64,000 nucleotides of DNA from positions 310,001 through 374,000 of the forward strand of contig NC_059473.1 in NCBI RefSeq assembly GCF_018139145.2, in the 5' to 3' direction. Every line of letters begins with the position of its first letter. Position 1 is the first letter of the stretch. The position numbers and the translations under genes were made by a program. Source of the stretch: Gymnogyps californianus. Its lineage: Eukaryota > Chordata > Aves > Accipitriformes > Cathartidae. This document shows positions 34,488-47,433 of the stretch, in pieces. The notes below the pieces were generated by a model. That model had not been told where the DNA came from. It saw only the letters and a list, made by a program, of their open reading frames with translations, and did no database searches.

Positions 34488-37400
34488 ATCTTTCATTCGC
34501 TGTGGTGAACATCAGATTTATTCATCTTGTGCTGAACTGTACAACACAGGCTTAAACACAGGGGAACCTTGACTCCTCCAGCAATGGCATGGTCCGATGC
34601 ATCAGTTGCGATGTCTGCCAAGGCACCTCGCCAAGACTCAGTGGTTTTCACCGCACTGAAAATTTGGGTTGGGGATTGCTGGGCCAGTCCATAGCACGTA
34701 TGGCCTCAGAAAGCAGGTACAAACCTATTTGGAATGGAAAAAGAGAGGAATCCCCTTGATGAAAATAAACAAGAGACCAGAACTTGTGGGCCAGGGAGTC
34801 TTTGGGTCAGCATTGCCCATGTCAGTAAGCGGCCTGCCCAAGGGCTGTCCGAGCTGCTCCTGTTCACATCCCAGAAGACAGCGGCAAGGGAACGAGGTGG
34901 AGGAAATCCCTGCAAATTTTCTCCCTCTGGAAGCGGGATGAAAGGGAGCCCCGGCGTTCTCGTACTGTCCTTTCGGATAAGGGGACATCTCGGGCCAAAG
35001 AGAGCGTGGTGACCCTGCAGCGGGAGGCTGAGGAGCAATCTTCAGTTCAAGCTGTCAAGTGGATGCAAGTGCAGGAGCAGAGCGCCCTTGGGCAGAAGAA
35101 CCCGTCGGTCTGTCCATCAATCAGTTCCACGGCGCTGGCGTTTGTTTTCTAACACAGAAGGGGCCGTCTGGACATCTGCTGATAGAGCACGTCCCAGCAC
35201 CGTCGTCATCCTCTATACAAAGTGCTCCCCCGCGCCCGCAGCACGCTGATTTCAATTTAAGTGACTTCGATAATTTAAATCAGCAATTCTTCATACAAAA
35301 CATCAGTTTTCAATCTTGTTTGGTGGTGGTGGCGGCTTGGTTTTTTTTAAGCTACAGAAAGGGCAAGTATAGTCCATTGATGGGTGTAATTCGGCGTTTC
35401 CTTTTTGTGCAGAACAGAAAACAGTGAGTCTATACATTCTTAAACCACTCCATTACTTAATGGGCAATTTTACCTGTTAATTGTGCCACGGTTAAGTGTG
35501 TACAAAACAGCTTTTAAAACTTTAAAAAAAGAGTTTAAAACTTCCTTAAATGGATACATAGCAGTGAGTTCATCAAAACGTTTGTAGCATAGTTATTATA
35601 CGTTGCTAGTGAAATAGATTCAATTGCTTATGGTCAGCAAGCGCTTCAGCATTTTAGACCTAGTAAATATCGTCTTCTCACGGCCAGTTTTTATACATGT
35701 AATGGAAGAAAGAAACAAGCCCCTTGATGTCTCATCTCCTCAATACCACCTCAACCTAATTTAGCTGAAATATTTGACCGAGTTCTGGACAGAAAAAATT
35801 CTGTAGACGTCAGCGGGCAAGGCTGATGCTGCTAAGTTTTGAGAAAGAGTTTGTCACTTCCACAAACTGCACGGCTTGACTTTTATAAAACACTGATAGC
35901 AAGCCTGTACTCTTACATATTATTTAGTATCTTGTTTAACTAGAGTAAGATACATTTATGCCTGAAAATTGGTATCTGTAATTTAGTCAAATTTACTTTA
36001 AAATGTTTCATCTTAAAATAAAATTATATTTAAAAAAAAAAACCTATCAGAAATTAAAATCCAACTAAGTGCAAAAGTTCTGCTTTATTTTTTAAAGCGT
36101 CTTTGTTGCTCAGTACACTTTGAAAATGCAGTATAAACCCCTGGCACTTCTAACAGCAGGGAGCAGGGCAGCGCGGGCACCCCTCCCGCAGCACTCCAGT
36201 AGCATCCCTGCGAGGAGCCGATAATCCCCATCTGGTTCGCAGCCGGCAAACGCCACCGTTCCGGACGCGCTATCGCGCCCGGCAGGAAACAGCCGGCACA
36301 TCCAGCCCGGATGGTAAGGTCCCGCCGCGCACAAAGACCAAGCCTCTCCCAACAGGCGCCGGCTCCGTTTCTCTCCCGCTCTTGCTTCGGAGCCTGGGGC
36401 ATGAATACAAACAGGGGGGCTGCAACGCGCGCGCCCAAAGTCAACTGCCGTCTTGTGCCGAGCTTCGGGCGGATCAGCTCCCCCAGCGCTGCCAGGGTTT
36501 TGGGGAGCCCGTGGCCAGAGCCTCGTTGCTGTACCCCAGCAGCGTTAAACGAGGAGACAGCAGCGAGTGTCATTAAAAGGTAAATCAAGCACGCTCCGCT
36601 TCCAGAGCCTTCACGCTCTGCCGGACGCCCCCGAGTTCAGACCCTGCGCGCAGCGCGAGTCATTGCGGTGCTGCGACGCCAGCCGTGGGCTGCTCGGGGT
36701 GAAGCTGCCAGGGCCGAGCTGAGGGCTCGGCCGCCGGGCTCCGTCCTGGGCTGCGGGCAGCAGCCGCCCCCGACGCCTCACCGTGATTCCTCAAATCCTA
36801 TTTCATGGAAGGCCTCCCACGAGCAGGTCCTCGCCCTCCGAGGAGACGTGGGGCCGAACTACCCAAGAAGGAACCCAAGAACGGCCGTTGCTAAGAAAAA
36901 AACCCGGCAGCCCTGCATGCGTAAAGGAGCTGTGCTGGAAGAGCAACAAAATCGGGCCCTGCTTCAATTAGGGAGAAGTCGGTAATTTGTGGTGAATCGA
37001 ACTGCTAATTAATCAGCCAGAATTCCACTCGTTTGCACTAATAAATGAAACTCCTTACATGAAAGACAACACTTTACCACTTACTGTGTGAGCAATCGCT
37101 ATTAAAAAGGAAGGCAGCCACATCACAAAACGTACCTGTGCTCTCATTTGTTTCAGTGGCAAATTAGCCCTAATTATTTTTGGTAAGCCTTAGCAGCCTG
37201 CCATGCAAACGCCGCGTAAGTTAACCCACATCAGGACACTGTATTTTGTAAAAACAAAGTAGGAATGGATTCTGAAGTCGGGCAGGACCATGAAATCGCC
37301 CCCAGAACCTCATCCAGCCGCCCTTGGGCCAAGCCCAGCAAGCCGGGGCTCCCTGGGCTTTGCTCCGGGGGCTCCTCATGCCCCAAGCCAGAAAGCCAAG

Positions 37401-38260
37401 CAGCGCGGTCACCCCAGCAGCCCCAGCAATGAGGTGAAGTCCTCAAATTATGTGTATTAAGTACAGCTTAAGGGATAGCAAAGCAGGTTTCCACCGGGTG
37501 TGCTTCAAATTCTCACCCAATATACTGTATTTTTTCCTGAACAGATATGTGCTGTGTTTCTACTGGCTGTTTAGAAAGGAAAGAAATAAAACCTCATCCA
37601 GACCATGACTTCATTCCTCCAAATACATACTTTTTTTTTTTTTTTTAAATTTCACACTTCAGGACTCAGCACTCTGCCGGTGTAAATGGGTTTAATTCTG
37701 CCAGCTGCCGCACCGCTATATCCCTAGTAAAGCAGGGTGGCTCGGAAAGCAGTGCAAGGTCTTACCTAGACAGACATACTCAGGGAAAATAATCTAAATT
37801 AAGTCACTGCTTGACTTTAAGTGGATTAGTTAAACCGCATTCAATCCCTCAGTGCAAGTTCTTATTCAGAAGCAAAATGACCTAAATTTGATTTACCTCT
37901 GGTCATTTCCAAATTGAAATAATATTAAGGCTGCTTTAAAGCAGAGTAGGACTGACCCCATGGAAGTTAAATGCAGTTTAAGCAATCCACTTATGCAGAC
38001 CAAAAAAAAAAAAAAATCAAAATATTCAAAAGCTACTGGTATTAAACTGCTAATTGATAAGACTGCTTTTCCATTAGTTTGTTAGTTAATGCTGGCTGTT
38101 AACCGCAAACATTTTTGTGCTCCTAATTGCTTTAAAACAAAACTTGAGCCTAGGCAAAGAAAATCAGGAGAGAAAAATTAAACTTCTGGTCGGCATCAGA
38201 TTTCTTTCTAATTCAAATAAAAAGAAATGGTAGGCTCATCTCTGTTTCATCTCATCTCAG
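34488..38260. other. No gene recognised; AT-rich stretches
   Basis: AT-rich blocks at 35,420-36,110, 36,960-37,210 and 37,480-38,260 contain many TAAT and ATTA motifs and few CpG. A GC- and CpG-rich patch lies at 36,210-36,760. T and A homopolymers lie at 37,631-37,647 and near 38,001-38,014. Confidence 0.55.
36017..36022 (+). promoter_or_regulatory. Possible polyadenylation signal with A tract
   Basis: AATAAA is followed ten bases later by a run of about eleven A (36,032-36,042), at the end of a 600-base AT-rich block. It may be a 3' UTR end of a plus-strand transcript, an old retrocopy tail, or chance. Confidence 0.2.
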
Positions 38261-38309
38261 GAACTTAATTCGGAGAGCAATTCTCCATCGGCTGATGTGG
38301 ATACGCCAG
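38261..38309 (+). other. Candidate small exon (unidentified)
   Basis: A strong acceptor (TCTGTTTCATCTCATCTCAG) precedes 49 bases reading ELNSESNSPSADVDTP in phase 0, ending at a donor CAG|GTACCA. If not spliced, the frame adds GTTS and stops at 38,321. The Ser/Asn/Asp-rich peptide resembles a disordered tail. It follows an 800-base AT-rich block that looks like slowly evolving noncoding DNA. Could be an alternative last exon of the plus-strand candidate gene. Confidence 0.25.
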
Positions 38310-39916
38310 GTACCACCAGCTAAGAGCCTGCTGTCGAAAGAACAGAAACAGAGATGGAGACAGCACCGGCCATAAAAGACCTGAAACCATCAACAAAAAT
38401 GGAATATTCTTGGTTGAGAGATACCCTCGTCTACAGACCACTGTGAGGTTCGCACCACGCGAGTCCTCTTAGATCCGTATCCACCACGAAACGAGAATTT
38501 CTCAGGATAAAAAGAAAGCCCGGCCTCTGTCCCGTGGGCAGCCCCATCTCCGCCTCGTCGCTGGAAGCTGGAAGGTCGCCCCCGGGCGAGCTGCCGTCAG
38601 GCCGATACCACAGGCACCTCCGCCGGGAGCCTCACGAACCTACGCGGCCTTCGGATGAGGCTCGCGTCCGGCTGGCACGAAGGCGGCTGCAGCAAGCGCA
38701 GGCCTCCCCTCGCAAAAGCTCACGGCCGCGCTGCAAGCTGCGACAGAGGCGGGTCACCCCCGTTTCGCGAGGACCACCGGCAAGAGCCGAACCCCTCGCG
38801 GACCGAGTCTCCAGTGAAAGAGGAACGGGATCCTTCCTCAGGCAAACACCGTAGCTCTTCCCTAGATTTTGGCACGTGCAGGAACCATCTTCCCCCGTCC
38901 GTCACCAGCGTCGCTGCCTGCCCACTTGGTGTTATTATAGGGACGCCACCAATATTTTTGCCTTTCCATAGGGCTCCGCGGTGCGGCAATGTCACGGTGC
39001 AGAACCGGGCCACCCAGGCTGGTGTTCCCGCAGAAATCGCTTCGGCGTGGCAAACCCACCTCGCCTCTTCACAGCTATCAGATGAGCCGTCAGGTATCCA
39101 GTCAGCTGCTTGTAACACGTGTTGTGGTGATCTTCCGTAACGTTTTGGATGATTACAGGTTACGTCGTTAATTAGGGAAGTAAATCAGCCCTCGGTTTCT
39201 GCTCCTAGCAGAGACGTAGAGTTACAAAGGCAACAATATTTTAAGTAAATAGCCAGCCTTTGAAAGAAGACTCCCTGGTGCTCAAGACACCGTTTTAGCG
39301 AGTTAATTATCCAGCGTGCCACCCTTTCATTATCTGGTAATTCAGCAGTTTCATTAAATCCTTAAGGCGAGGGCTCTCTCCCCCTCCCTCGTACTCAGCC
39401 AGCTCTGCGGGGATCCTTGCTGCTCAGGAGCAGAGCCCAGAGCCCTGCCGTCTGACGCTCCAGCTGCCGGGGCAGGGACGGCTGCTTTTCTCCTCGCCTC
39501 GACGTCCCAGAGGTTCTTCTTGCGGGAGCAAGGGAAAAAGAAAAAGAAAAAAAAAGAAAAAATCACTCTCCGAGACCCGACAGCGGGATGGAGCAATAGG
39601 GCCAGCCTTCCCTGCTCGCTTCCTTACAGCCTTCCCCGGCAGAGTACGTGCGTATGTAACGGCTGAAGAACAAAGCATCCGTCCTCCGAAACCTGCGTAA
39701 AGCGCAGGCTGGACGGCAAGCAGACCCGGAGCCAGGCTCTCTCTTTTGGTATTTGGATTAACTTGATTCACCAGAGCGCCTTCTTGCGCATTGAACGTTC
39801 AAGACTAGCTGCGTTTAAACCCAGCCCTGCTCCCTGAAACACAGTCCGGGCTTTTCTGGCTGAGGGTGCGGGTGCTCACGCTTCGGCACCTGCTGCCGAG
39901 ATGTGCTGACCTGGCG

Positions 39917-39950
39917 GCAGCAGCAGCAGCACCAGCAGCAGCACCAGCAC
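39917..39950 (+). repeat. Imperfect (CAG)n repeat
   Basis: GCAGCAGCAGCAGCACC and further CAGCAGCAC steps, about 34 bases. Confidence 0.9.
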
Positions 39951-41750
39951 CGGGAGCGCCTGCGTTGCGCACCCCGGACACCCTCTTTCCCATGGCTGGG
40001 AGAACAGCCGGCCTCTCTGCCTGCAGCCTCCAGCGCGGGGGAGCGTGGCACAGCAGATGTGCACGCTGGGGAGCAGCGGGAAAGCACGAGACCGAGGTTA
40101 CCCGGGTGAAGACACCGAGCCACACAGCAAAGCCACCTCGGTCTCAGGCCTTTCTGACGACTCGCACGCAGAGGAATGGATTATTTGTTACTCTAAGAAC
40201 ACCAAAGAGAGAAAAAGTTGTCTCCCCCCCTCCACATCACCCGCCTTTCCCGAGAGATGATTTTAGAAGTAAAGATGAAGCTACACAAAGAATTTCATTT
40301 TGCTAATCAGCTAATATACTGTTCCCAGCATTACAGTCGTGTTCTATAAATAGCAATTCCCATTGTTTGCTTTGAATAAAAAGCCCTTGTATGTTCCTCT
40401 AGCATCCCTATTTATTTTCTTTGACAAAGTCTTAATAATGCAAAATCAACACTACTCTACCACTCTCTAGAAATAACTGCCCTGTAATTTAGTCTTACGC
40501 TCTTTTTTTTTTTCCCATGAACTTTTCATCAGACATTTAGAAAGCTCAGATGCAAATATTTTTGACTCACAATTTTTTGTCAGCTAACCAATGGCATAAA
40601 CCGCACTCTGTCACTTACCAGGATATCTAAAGGATCTTGGCTACAATAATATCAACTGAATCAGGAAAAATAGACAAATCACTGCACCTCAGATAAAAAC
40701 ATCCTTCAGCACTTAAATTGTGTATGCCAAGCCGAGATTCTTGTTTTAAAAAGAGGAGAAAAAAAGGGAGAAAATTTGAGTAATTTACTTTGGAGTTGTT
40801 GCTCAGTTCCACCCAGCAAACGCTATTCAGAAACGCCTACACACAGTATTTGAGAAAGTGCACAAAATAACGGGCTTCTGCGGACGCAGAGGTCTCAGGA
40901 CACAGGCAAAGGCCAGGCAGAACCGCTGCGAGAGCCCGGCACTCGAATACCCTCACACGCCGGCCGCTGGAAGAGGTGGCTGTGGCCCCACGGTTGCCAA
41001 ACCCATCTGATCCGGATTCCGTTCGAGCACACGATCACGTTTCAGTCAAATTGGCAGGTACTTAATACAGGGACTGAGCGAGCTTTATTCCAACCGTCTG
41101 TCGGCTGAAGGACGACGGGCGAGCCGGTTTCAGCCCTGGCCGCGCGAAGCAAGCTGCACGCAGGTTTTCAAGCGCGTTTGAGAAAGAGCAGCGTGAATCC
41201 GAACCGAGCACAGCTCTGCGCCCGCCGTCCCGGTCCCCCGGCACGGGACATCCTCCCACCATGGAAGAAGTGTGGCAAGGTGCTGCTTCGGAGAGCCTGG
41301 AAAGAGCCTCGGACCCGCTGGGGATCTGGAAATGCCTTCGCTTTGCGTGTGCTCCCGAGGCCAACCGCTCAAAGCCTTGCTGTGCGCTATTCGCAGCTCG
41401 CTCTGCTCATCTTCGACGGTCAGCATTTGGGATTGCAGCAGGGCTGCCTCTTCCCCAGAGCTTTCGCCAGCACCTTGCCCCTCCATCGATACGAAGGGCA
41501 CTGCCCGTCACAGGCAGCGACTCTCACGGGTAAACCTTTTCTCTCTAAAAAGCCACGTAAAACCACCGATTCAACCCAAATGCCAAACTAAAATAAAAAC
41601 GAGCAAGACTCCGATCACAGAGGTATCTAGTTCTCAGCCTGGCGTCGCGCCGTCACACAAACATCCCTCTCTAAGTGTGGCTGTTTAGGAGAGGAACAGA
41701 ATAACATTTGTTTAGAAACAGCATTAACGCCCCTGCGTTTTGACCTGCAG

Positions 41751-41777
41751 GCAGTTTTTGGAAGCAAGCGGAGCAAG
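41751..41777 (+). other. Possible 27-base microexon
   Basis: GTTTTGACCTGCAG precedes 27 bases reading AVFGSKRSK in phase 0, followed by AAG|GTAAAA. Length is a multiple of three. Chance sites are a real alternative. Confidence 0.15.
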
Positions 41778-44700
41778 GTAAAATCATTGCTGAGATGGGA
41801 GAGCTTGTGGAGAGAGAGGTGTTTCCAGGCGAAGAAAGCACTTTTTGGAAAAAGGAAGTGTCCTGGTTAAACGAAAGTTCAGATAATTCTGTGCTTTCAA
41901 CATAAATTTCGCCTTCTACATATTCATTTGTGTATTCTTCATTGCCATCCTACAACTATTTTTCCAATATTTCTGAGTTTTGGGAAATAGTTCCCCAAAA
42001 TGATCCTTTGGAATGAGCAGGACGTATGAAAGAACTCCATCCAGAGTCGATGCCATGACTCTCTCAAAAGCCACTAATTTTGCAGCCACTGAATAGCAGC
42101 AGCACCGAGTGGTGATCCTGGCCGTGGTGCCCGCAAGTGCCTCTCAAAAAAGCCACTGACATCTGGCTGGGCGGCGTAAGCGTGAAGAATCTTCTCTGCA
42201 TCTCAGCCAGGTAAGACCATTAAAAAAACCAAACAAAAAAACCCAAAACTGATTAGCGAACATGAGGAAGGAGGGAAAGAGAAATAAAAAATAACGACAA
42301 GCTGAACCAGATCCTGCACTGGAAACAATTAACACAACCAGTGTCAAAAGACCCATCCAGGATCAGGTGATGGTTGAGATTCTGGCCCTGCGGTTTTAGG
42401 CTGAAATCTCAGATTTCCAGTGAACCAGAGGTTTCTTGGACCCGCTCAGCGACACTGATGTTCCTATGCGTTTCACTGCCAGGAGATGCAGCCCTGGAGT
42501 TGAGGACTACGCTGTTCCCAGAGTCCAGATCCCGGGGAACATACATATGGTCATCTTGGAAATTTTCCGTTTGTTTGGCTTAAGTTTGTTGAAACTGATG
42601 CACATCAAATGGACGCCTCGGGCTCAATAAACAAACTGTTCTCTCCCCCCGTCCCCCCCCCAGCAAAACTTCTCGCTTCCTGAAAGCTCCCAGCTAACTG
42701 CCCAGCTCGCACAGCGCCCAGCAGTTTTAATAAGAAACGAGTTTCTAGATTTATATCCACATAGGAAAATCTGGTCGCAACCGTGGTTAGCGAATGCTTG
42801 AAAGCTTATCTTTGCCTGGAGCGCACGAGCACACCGAGAGCTGGACATTATACTTGCCCAAACCACGTGGACTGGGTAAGACTAGACGTGCTTGTAGCTG
42901 TTCTTAAGGAACGGGCAAAGGGAACAATATCTTAGCCGATTACAGAGATGGAGTTTTTCAATTATTTCCCTCCGTCGCATTTCCCTTCATTCTCTTTTTT
43001 TTTTAATCAGGTTAATTCACTCTGTGCTTGCTGCACGTCAGCGGGATGGAGCTGTGGGAATCAGCCCGGACCAGGACGGGACTGGGCAGTCCCAGCAACA
43101 AGGCCATATTCCGGCTCTCTCACAGACCAGCTCTGAACACGAGTTCACATTAGACCAGTAACGCTGCCAGCACAGCACGGCGACGTTTCACAACCCATTT
43201 GGCAGCGGTGCAAAGCCATTCCACAGCGCGCAAGGCAGGGTACAAACCTCGCGTTACGGTTTCCTACCGAAAGCTTGGGACAGGTCTGTGGCTATCACAA
43301 GACGCAGCAGCAGAGGAGTTGCAGCAGCCAGACTGATAACAGCCCAGAAATAAACTGCCCCTTCCTCTCAACTGTCGTCTGTATTAGCAGCGCTTTTCCT
43401 GAGAGCACAAGTCCAGAAAAAAATACCATGTATGACAGCGTGAAACAAAACAGCAGAAGGGGTATGTGTGCTTGCATGGGGGAGAGAGAGAGATAAAAAA
43501 AGCTTTTTTTTTTTTTTTTTTACCCTAAGCTAGTATCTAATCTCAAGAATTTGGCTCTCAATGCCTGTTTTTGCAATATCAAAAGCACCCTCTGCATTGC
43601 AGCTTCCATGACTTCTCAGTTGTCTTCACGTCTTACCCCAGAGAAGCTGCACGTCCCATTCCTCCGGCCTGGCTCCCGCGCATGGAGCATCGCCTGGCCC
43701 TCACGACACCCTCCCCTTCCTCATCTCCCCCTTTTTCTGCACAGAGCTGTTTAACTCTTCCCACGAACCCAGCTCGTATTGTATCCAGCACTCAGCGCTT
43801 CGTCTTGGTCATCGGAGGGACCACCGGCGCACAGTTTGGGCAGGTCCCTGGCTGTCAGCACAGGAGGAGACCGGCGTCTCTCTCGCTGCCGCCACAGGCC
43901 CTTGGGCCGGTGCAGGAGTCACATCGCTCCTCCGACGTCCTCTCCGCGGCCGGCGCGCTGCTCCTCACTCCCCACGGGGATGAGGGGTCTCCCAGCCTGC
44001 AGCCCGTCCTATTTGGCTGCTCTCCCTGCAGAGCCAAGCCTTGGTCGCTGGGACACGAGCCAGCGGCGATGGGAACAGGCAGCCGTGTCCGTCCCTGCCG
44101 CGGCCGTTGCCCCGCCGTCCGGCAGCTGCCCCAGCACCAATGGCCCAGGGGAGAGCACGGTGGCCGCTGCTCGCGCCGCCACGCTTTGGGGAGAGCGGCA
44201 GCATCTCCATCCTTTTGGATGAAAGCAGCCTGCTTAAAAGCGTGAAGCAAAACCAGGAACGGCCAGGCGTTATCAGGCCCGTCTAGACCGACGCCGTTGT
44301 CTTGATGGGGCCAGCACCAGGTGTTTCAGGAAAAGGTGAAAAGACCCCACAAGAGATGCAGGCGAGGGATAACTTCCCCATCCCCGAGATGTTCCAGAGT
44401 AGGGAGGTTTATATCCCTTCCTCCGCCTGACATGGCGTATGACGTCGCGTCCCCCTCTGGAGAGAGGATTCAGCGGACGCTGCTGAACACCACACACATC
44501 TGGGTAAAATCGAAACCCACGCCGGGCCTATTCTTCTGCACAGTAAAAGAGGCAAATTCCATTGCATGGGACCTGCCCCCGGGCAGTGCATTAATACACA
44601 GACAAACGATAGTAACAGAGTCCATTTGGTTTGGATGGTGCGCTCAGCCCTCCTTGAAAGCAGCGCTTGGGAGGTTCCTGGGGTAGCCGTTGCCTCGCGC

Positions 44701-44884
44701 GCGGATGAACGCGACGGGGCGTGCATTCGCGTGCACAGAAAACAGAGCGTGCGTGCGTACCCGCGCGCAGGTGTTCGAGCTTCAGGCTTTTGAACTGTGA
44801 TGCCCTATAATTAGCCGCGATTTATGGTTAACCTAGGAGCAAATTTCGTTTCCAAGAAGCGTAAATCGCTGCGAGAGGCAAAGA

Positions 44885-44908
44885 TTAGATGCTGCTTCTA
44901 GCATCTAA
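44885..44908. repeat. Perfect 9-bp inverted repeat with 6-base loop
   Basis: TTAGATGCT (44,885-44,893) and AGCATCTAA (44,900-44,908) flank GCTTCT. A short perfect hairpin with no known role. Confidence 0.85.
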
Positions 44909-45130
44909 GGAAAACCAGTTACTAAAACCAGGCACTCAGGCCTCAGCCGTGAGGGTGGAGCTCGAAGTCCACGAGAGATGCTGGGAGATAAGGTGAGAGC
45001 AGAAGGACGCCTGCTGCGTCCTCCAGGAGGTCAGCCTCTCTTTTTTTGGAGGCTAGGGAGAACAGAAACCTACTGTTTTATTCTTTCCCAAAGGGAAAGG
45101 TGCAGCACAGCAGCACGAACAAAAATTGTG

Positions 45131-45205
45131 GGGTGTTTTGGTTTAGTTTGGGGGTTTGGGGTTTTTTGTTTGTTTTTGTTGGGGTTTGGTTTTGGGTTTT
45201 TTTAA
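45131..45205 (+). repeat. G/T-rich low-complexity stretch
   Basis: Alternating runs of T and G (GGTTT, GGGGTTT, TTTTGTT units) over about 75 bases. Similar homopurine or homopyrimidine stretches occur at 17,907-17,925 (TTTTG repeats) and 42,220-42,245. Confidence 0.85.
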
Positions 45206-47408
45206 ATTAAACAGAGCCCTGGTCTGGGCCAGCATAGCATACAGCAAAAGGAGCAAGAGCCTCTTAAAGGCAGATGTCAGATAGTCTCCCCCAGGTTAAA
45301 TTTTATCCTAATCTTTCGAAGTTAGAGACTATTTTAAACCCTGCTTCGTGAATCTTAGTGTCTAGCCAAAAGTGTTTTTGTCATTAATTACAGTCACTTT
45401 GTCCTCGCTATTCATAGGATTCCCACTCCCTTTTTTGGGCCTTGCCAAGACCTTTAGCTGGAGGAGCATTCTCCGTTCAGTACAACGCTGCCGTCCAAAA
45501 AGGCCAAGAGAATATTTGTCGAACCGTCGCAACGGCAGCCACGTCCTTTCCCTGGGCTGATGGAGTTACCTGGGACCGCGGGATGGGATGGGATGCGAGT
45601 TTAATGCGTGCGCAGCCACGGGTGTTTCCCTGCACCCGCCCACGCTGAACGCAGCACGCTCTCCCGTCCCCGAGGACGGCTCGGACCTCTCTGAAGAGCT
45701 TTCCCGAGTAGCGGCTCACCTCTCCACGTCCCCGGCAGCTCGGCCCCTGCCCTCCTCCTGTATCAGCAGCCCCCGCGCAAAGCCTCGCGACGAAGCCTGT
45801 GCAAGCACACCGCACCAGCCGGCACCTCGCCGGCAGAGCCGACGGCTCTGAGCGGCCTGCGAGGCACCGTTTCTTCTGCAGAACCTGCTCCTAGATGCTA
45901 TCGTACCATGGCTCGCCTAGAATTTGGGGCTAAAATACTGTAATATTTCGGTAATATTCCGGCTTTCACAGAGACACTGTGCTATATTATCGATTCTTTC
46001 TGCTAACGAACAAAACTTTCCCCCCGCCGCTCCCCGTTAATTCCAGATAAAGTGTTCGATACTCAGGTTTAAGTTCACAGCAGCTTTCTAAAGGCTTGTG
46101 GTGAACTCAGCCAAAGGCAGCGCACGTAAACTGCATCTGGTCTGCTTATATCCACTTGCCTCACAGAGAGCTAGAACGGAGCTGTGCCTTGTGTTCCTGG
46201 AGCCCGATAGCGGAGCTGCGAATGCTTCCTTTTCAGCTAAACAAAGAGCTTTTGCTTAGCTTTGGTGGACTGCAAGTTATCACATGCTGTAACGTTAGCC
46301 AGGGGTACCGTCTCTGTGGTGGAGGAGAAATTACGTGGCTGCACACCTTTGAAAAGAAGCTGCACGCTGCACCTACCCTTCACTGGTTCGTCATAGCCGT
46401 AATTGCGCGATGTTAACAAACCAACCCCAACCAAGCAAAAATAACCCCAAACCCACACAGCTTTTCCACATGTTTAAGAGCACATCCACAGCGGAGTGCA
46501 CTTAACGTTTAGAGCAGCATCACACAGATCCACACACCTCATCCACACCTTGAATCAAATTGCCAGACCTGTATTGGGATACCAGCTCTTAAAATGACGC
46601 AGGTCTAAAGATGTCTGAATTTTGAAGTGAAATTGTGAGGTCAATACAGCGCAGTAGCCGCGTCACAGGCTCAGAGCAGACATTACCCACAGCAGCCGCA
46701 GCAGGTCACCTCGAGCAAGACACACCTAGGTTACTCTGAAAACCCCTTTGACAGCCAGGAGCTACCACACCTAATGATGAATTAATGACCTGATCCCTTC
46801 AGCAAACAGAGGTTTCGCTGTGGTGGTTCAAAGGCAGCTCAGCGCAGCATCTGAGGCGGAAACATGGCATCTCCGCTGGGCAGGAATCCCTCTTCCAGCC
46901 TGACGTTTCACAGCGCTGCCAGAAGTCCCCCAGCCGGAGAGGCTCTGCTGACCTCAAGCAACACCAAGGAAAGCTAGCAGCAATTTGCGTGTAGGGCAAT
47001 TAAGCGGCTGAACGGAAAAAGCAAATTGCCTGCTGCGTGGTACTTTGCCCACCTCGTGTTCCGAGTGACTGGCTGAAGGGGCAAGGGCTGCGTGGCCTCG
47101 TAGCGCCGGCAGTCCGCCTCACAGCTCACCAGGTTTTGCTTTTTAATGAACGGGGGACTTTACATTTGGCCACGCGAACGTTATTGCTGCAAGCTCTCAA
47201 AAGCCAAAGGTCAAGAAAGGAAGACTACGTGGAAGTGGTTTCAGGCCAGTTTGTTACGGGGGTAGGAGAGGTAAGTGGTAATCATTAAGCGATTAAAGCA
47301 CTTACTATTCCCAGCGAATGCTGCCTATGCTAATTACGCAGGACTTCGTCCTCAGAGTACATCCGCTAATTTAATCTCCTACTATCTGCTGCAAGCCAAA
47401 GAAAGAAA

Positions 47409-47433
47409 AAACAACAACAACAACAACAACAAC
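47409..47433 (+). repeat. (CAA)n microsatellite
   Basis: About eight uninterrupted CAA/ACA units after a short A-rich lead. Confidence 0.95.

Noticed and set aside
46640..46745. Possible MIR core (CAGGTCACCTCGAGCAAGAC)
   Set aside because: Too short and diverged to separate from chance.
47199..47271. Segment ending in a strong donor GAG|GTAAGT with frame KEDYVEVVSGQFVTGVGE
   Set aside because: The upstream acceptor lacks a pyrimidine tract and there is no partner exon nearby.
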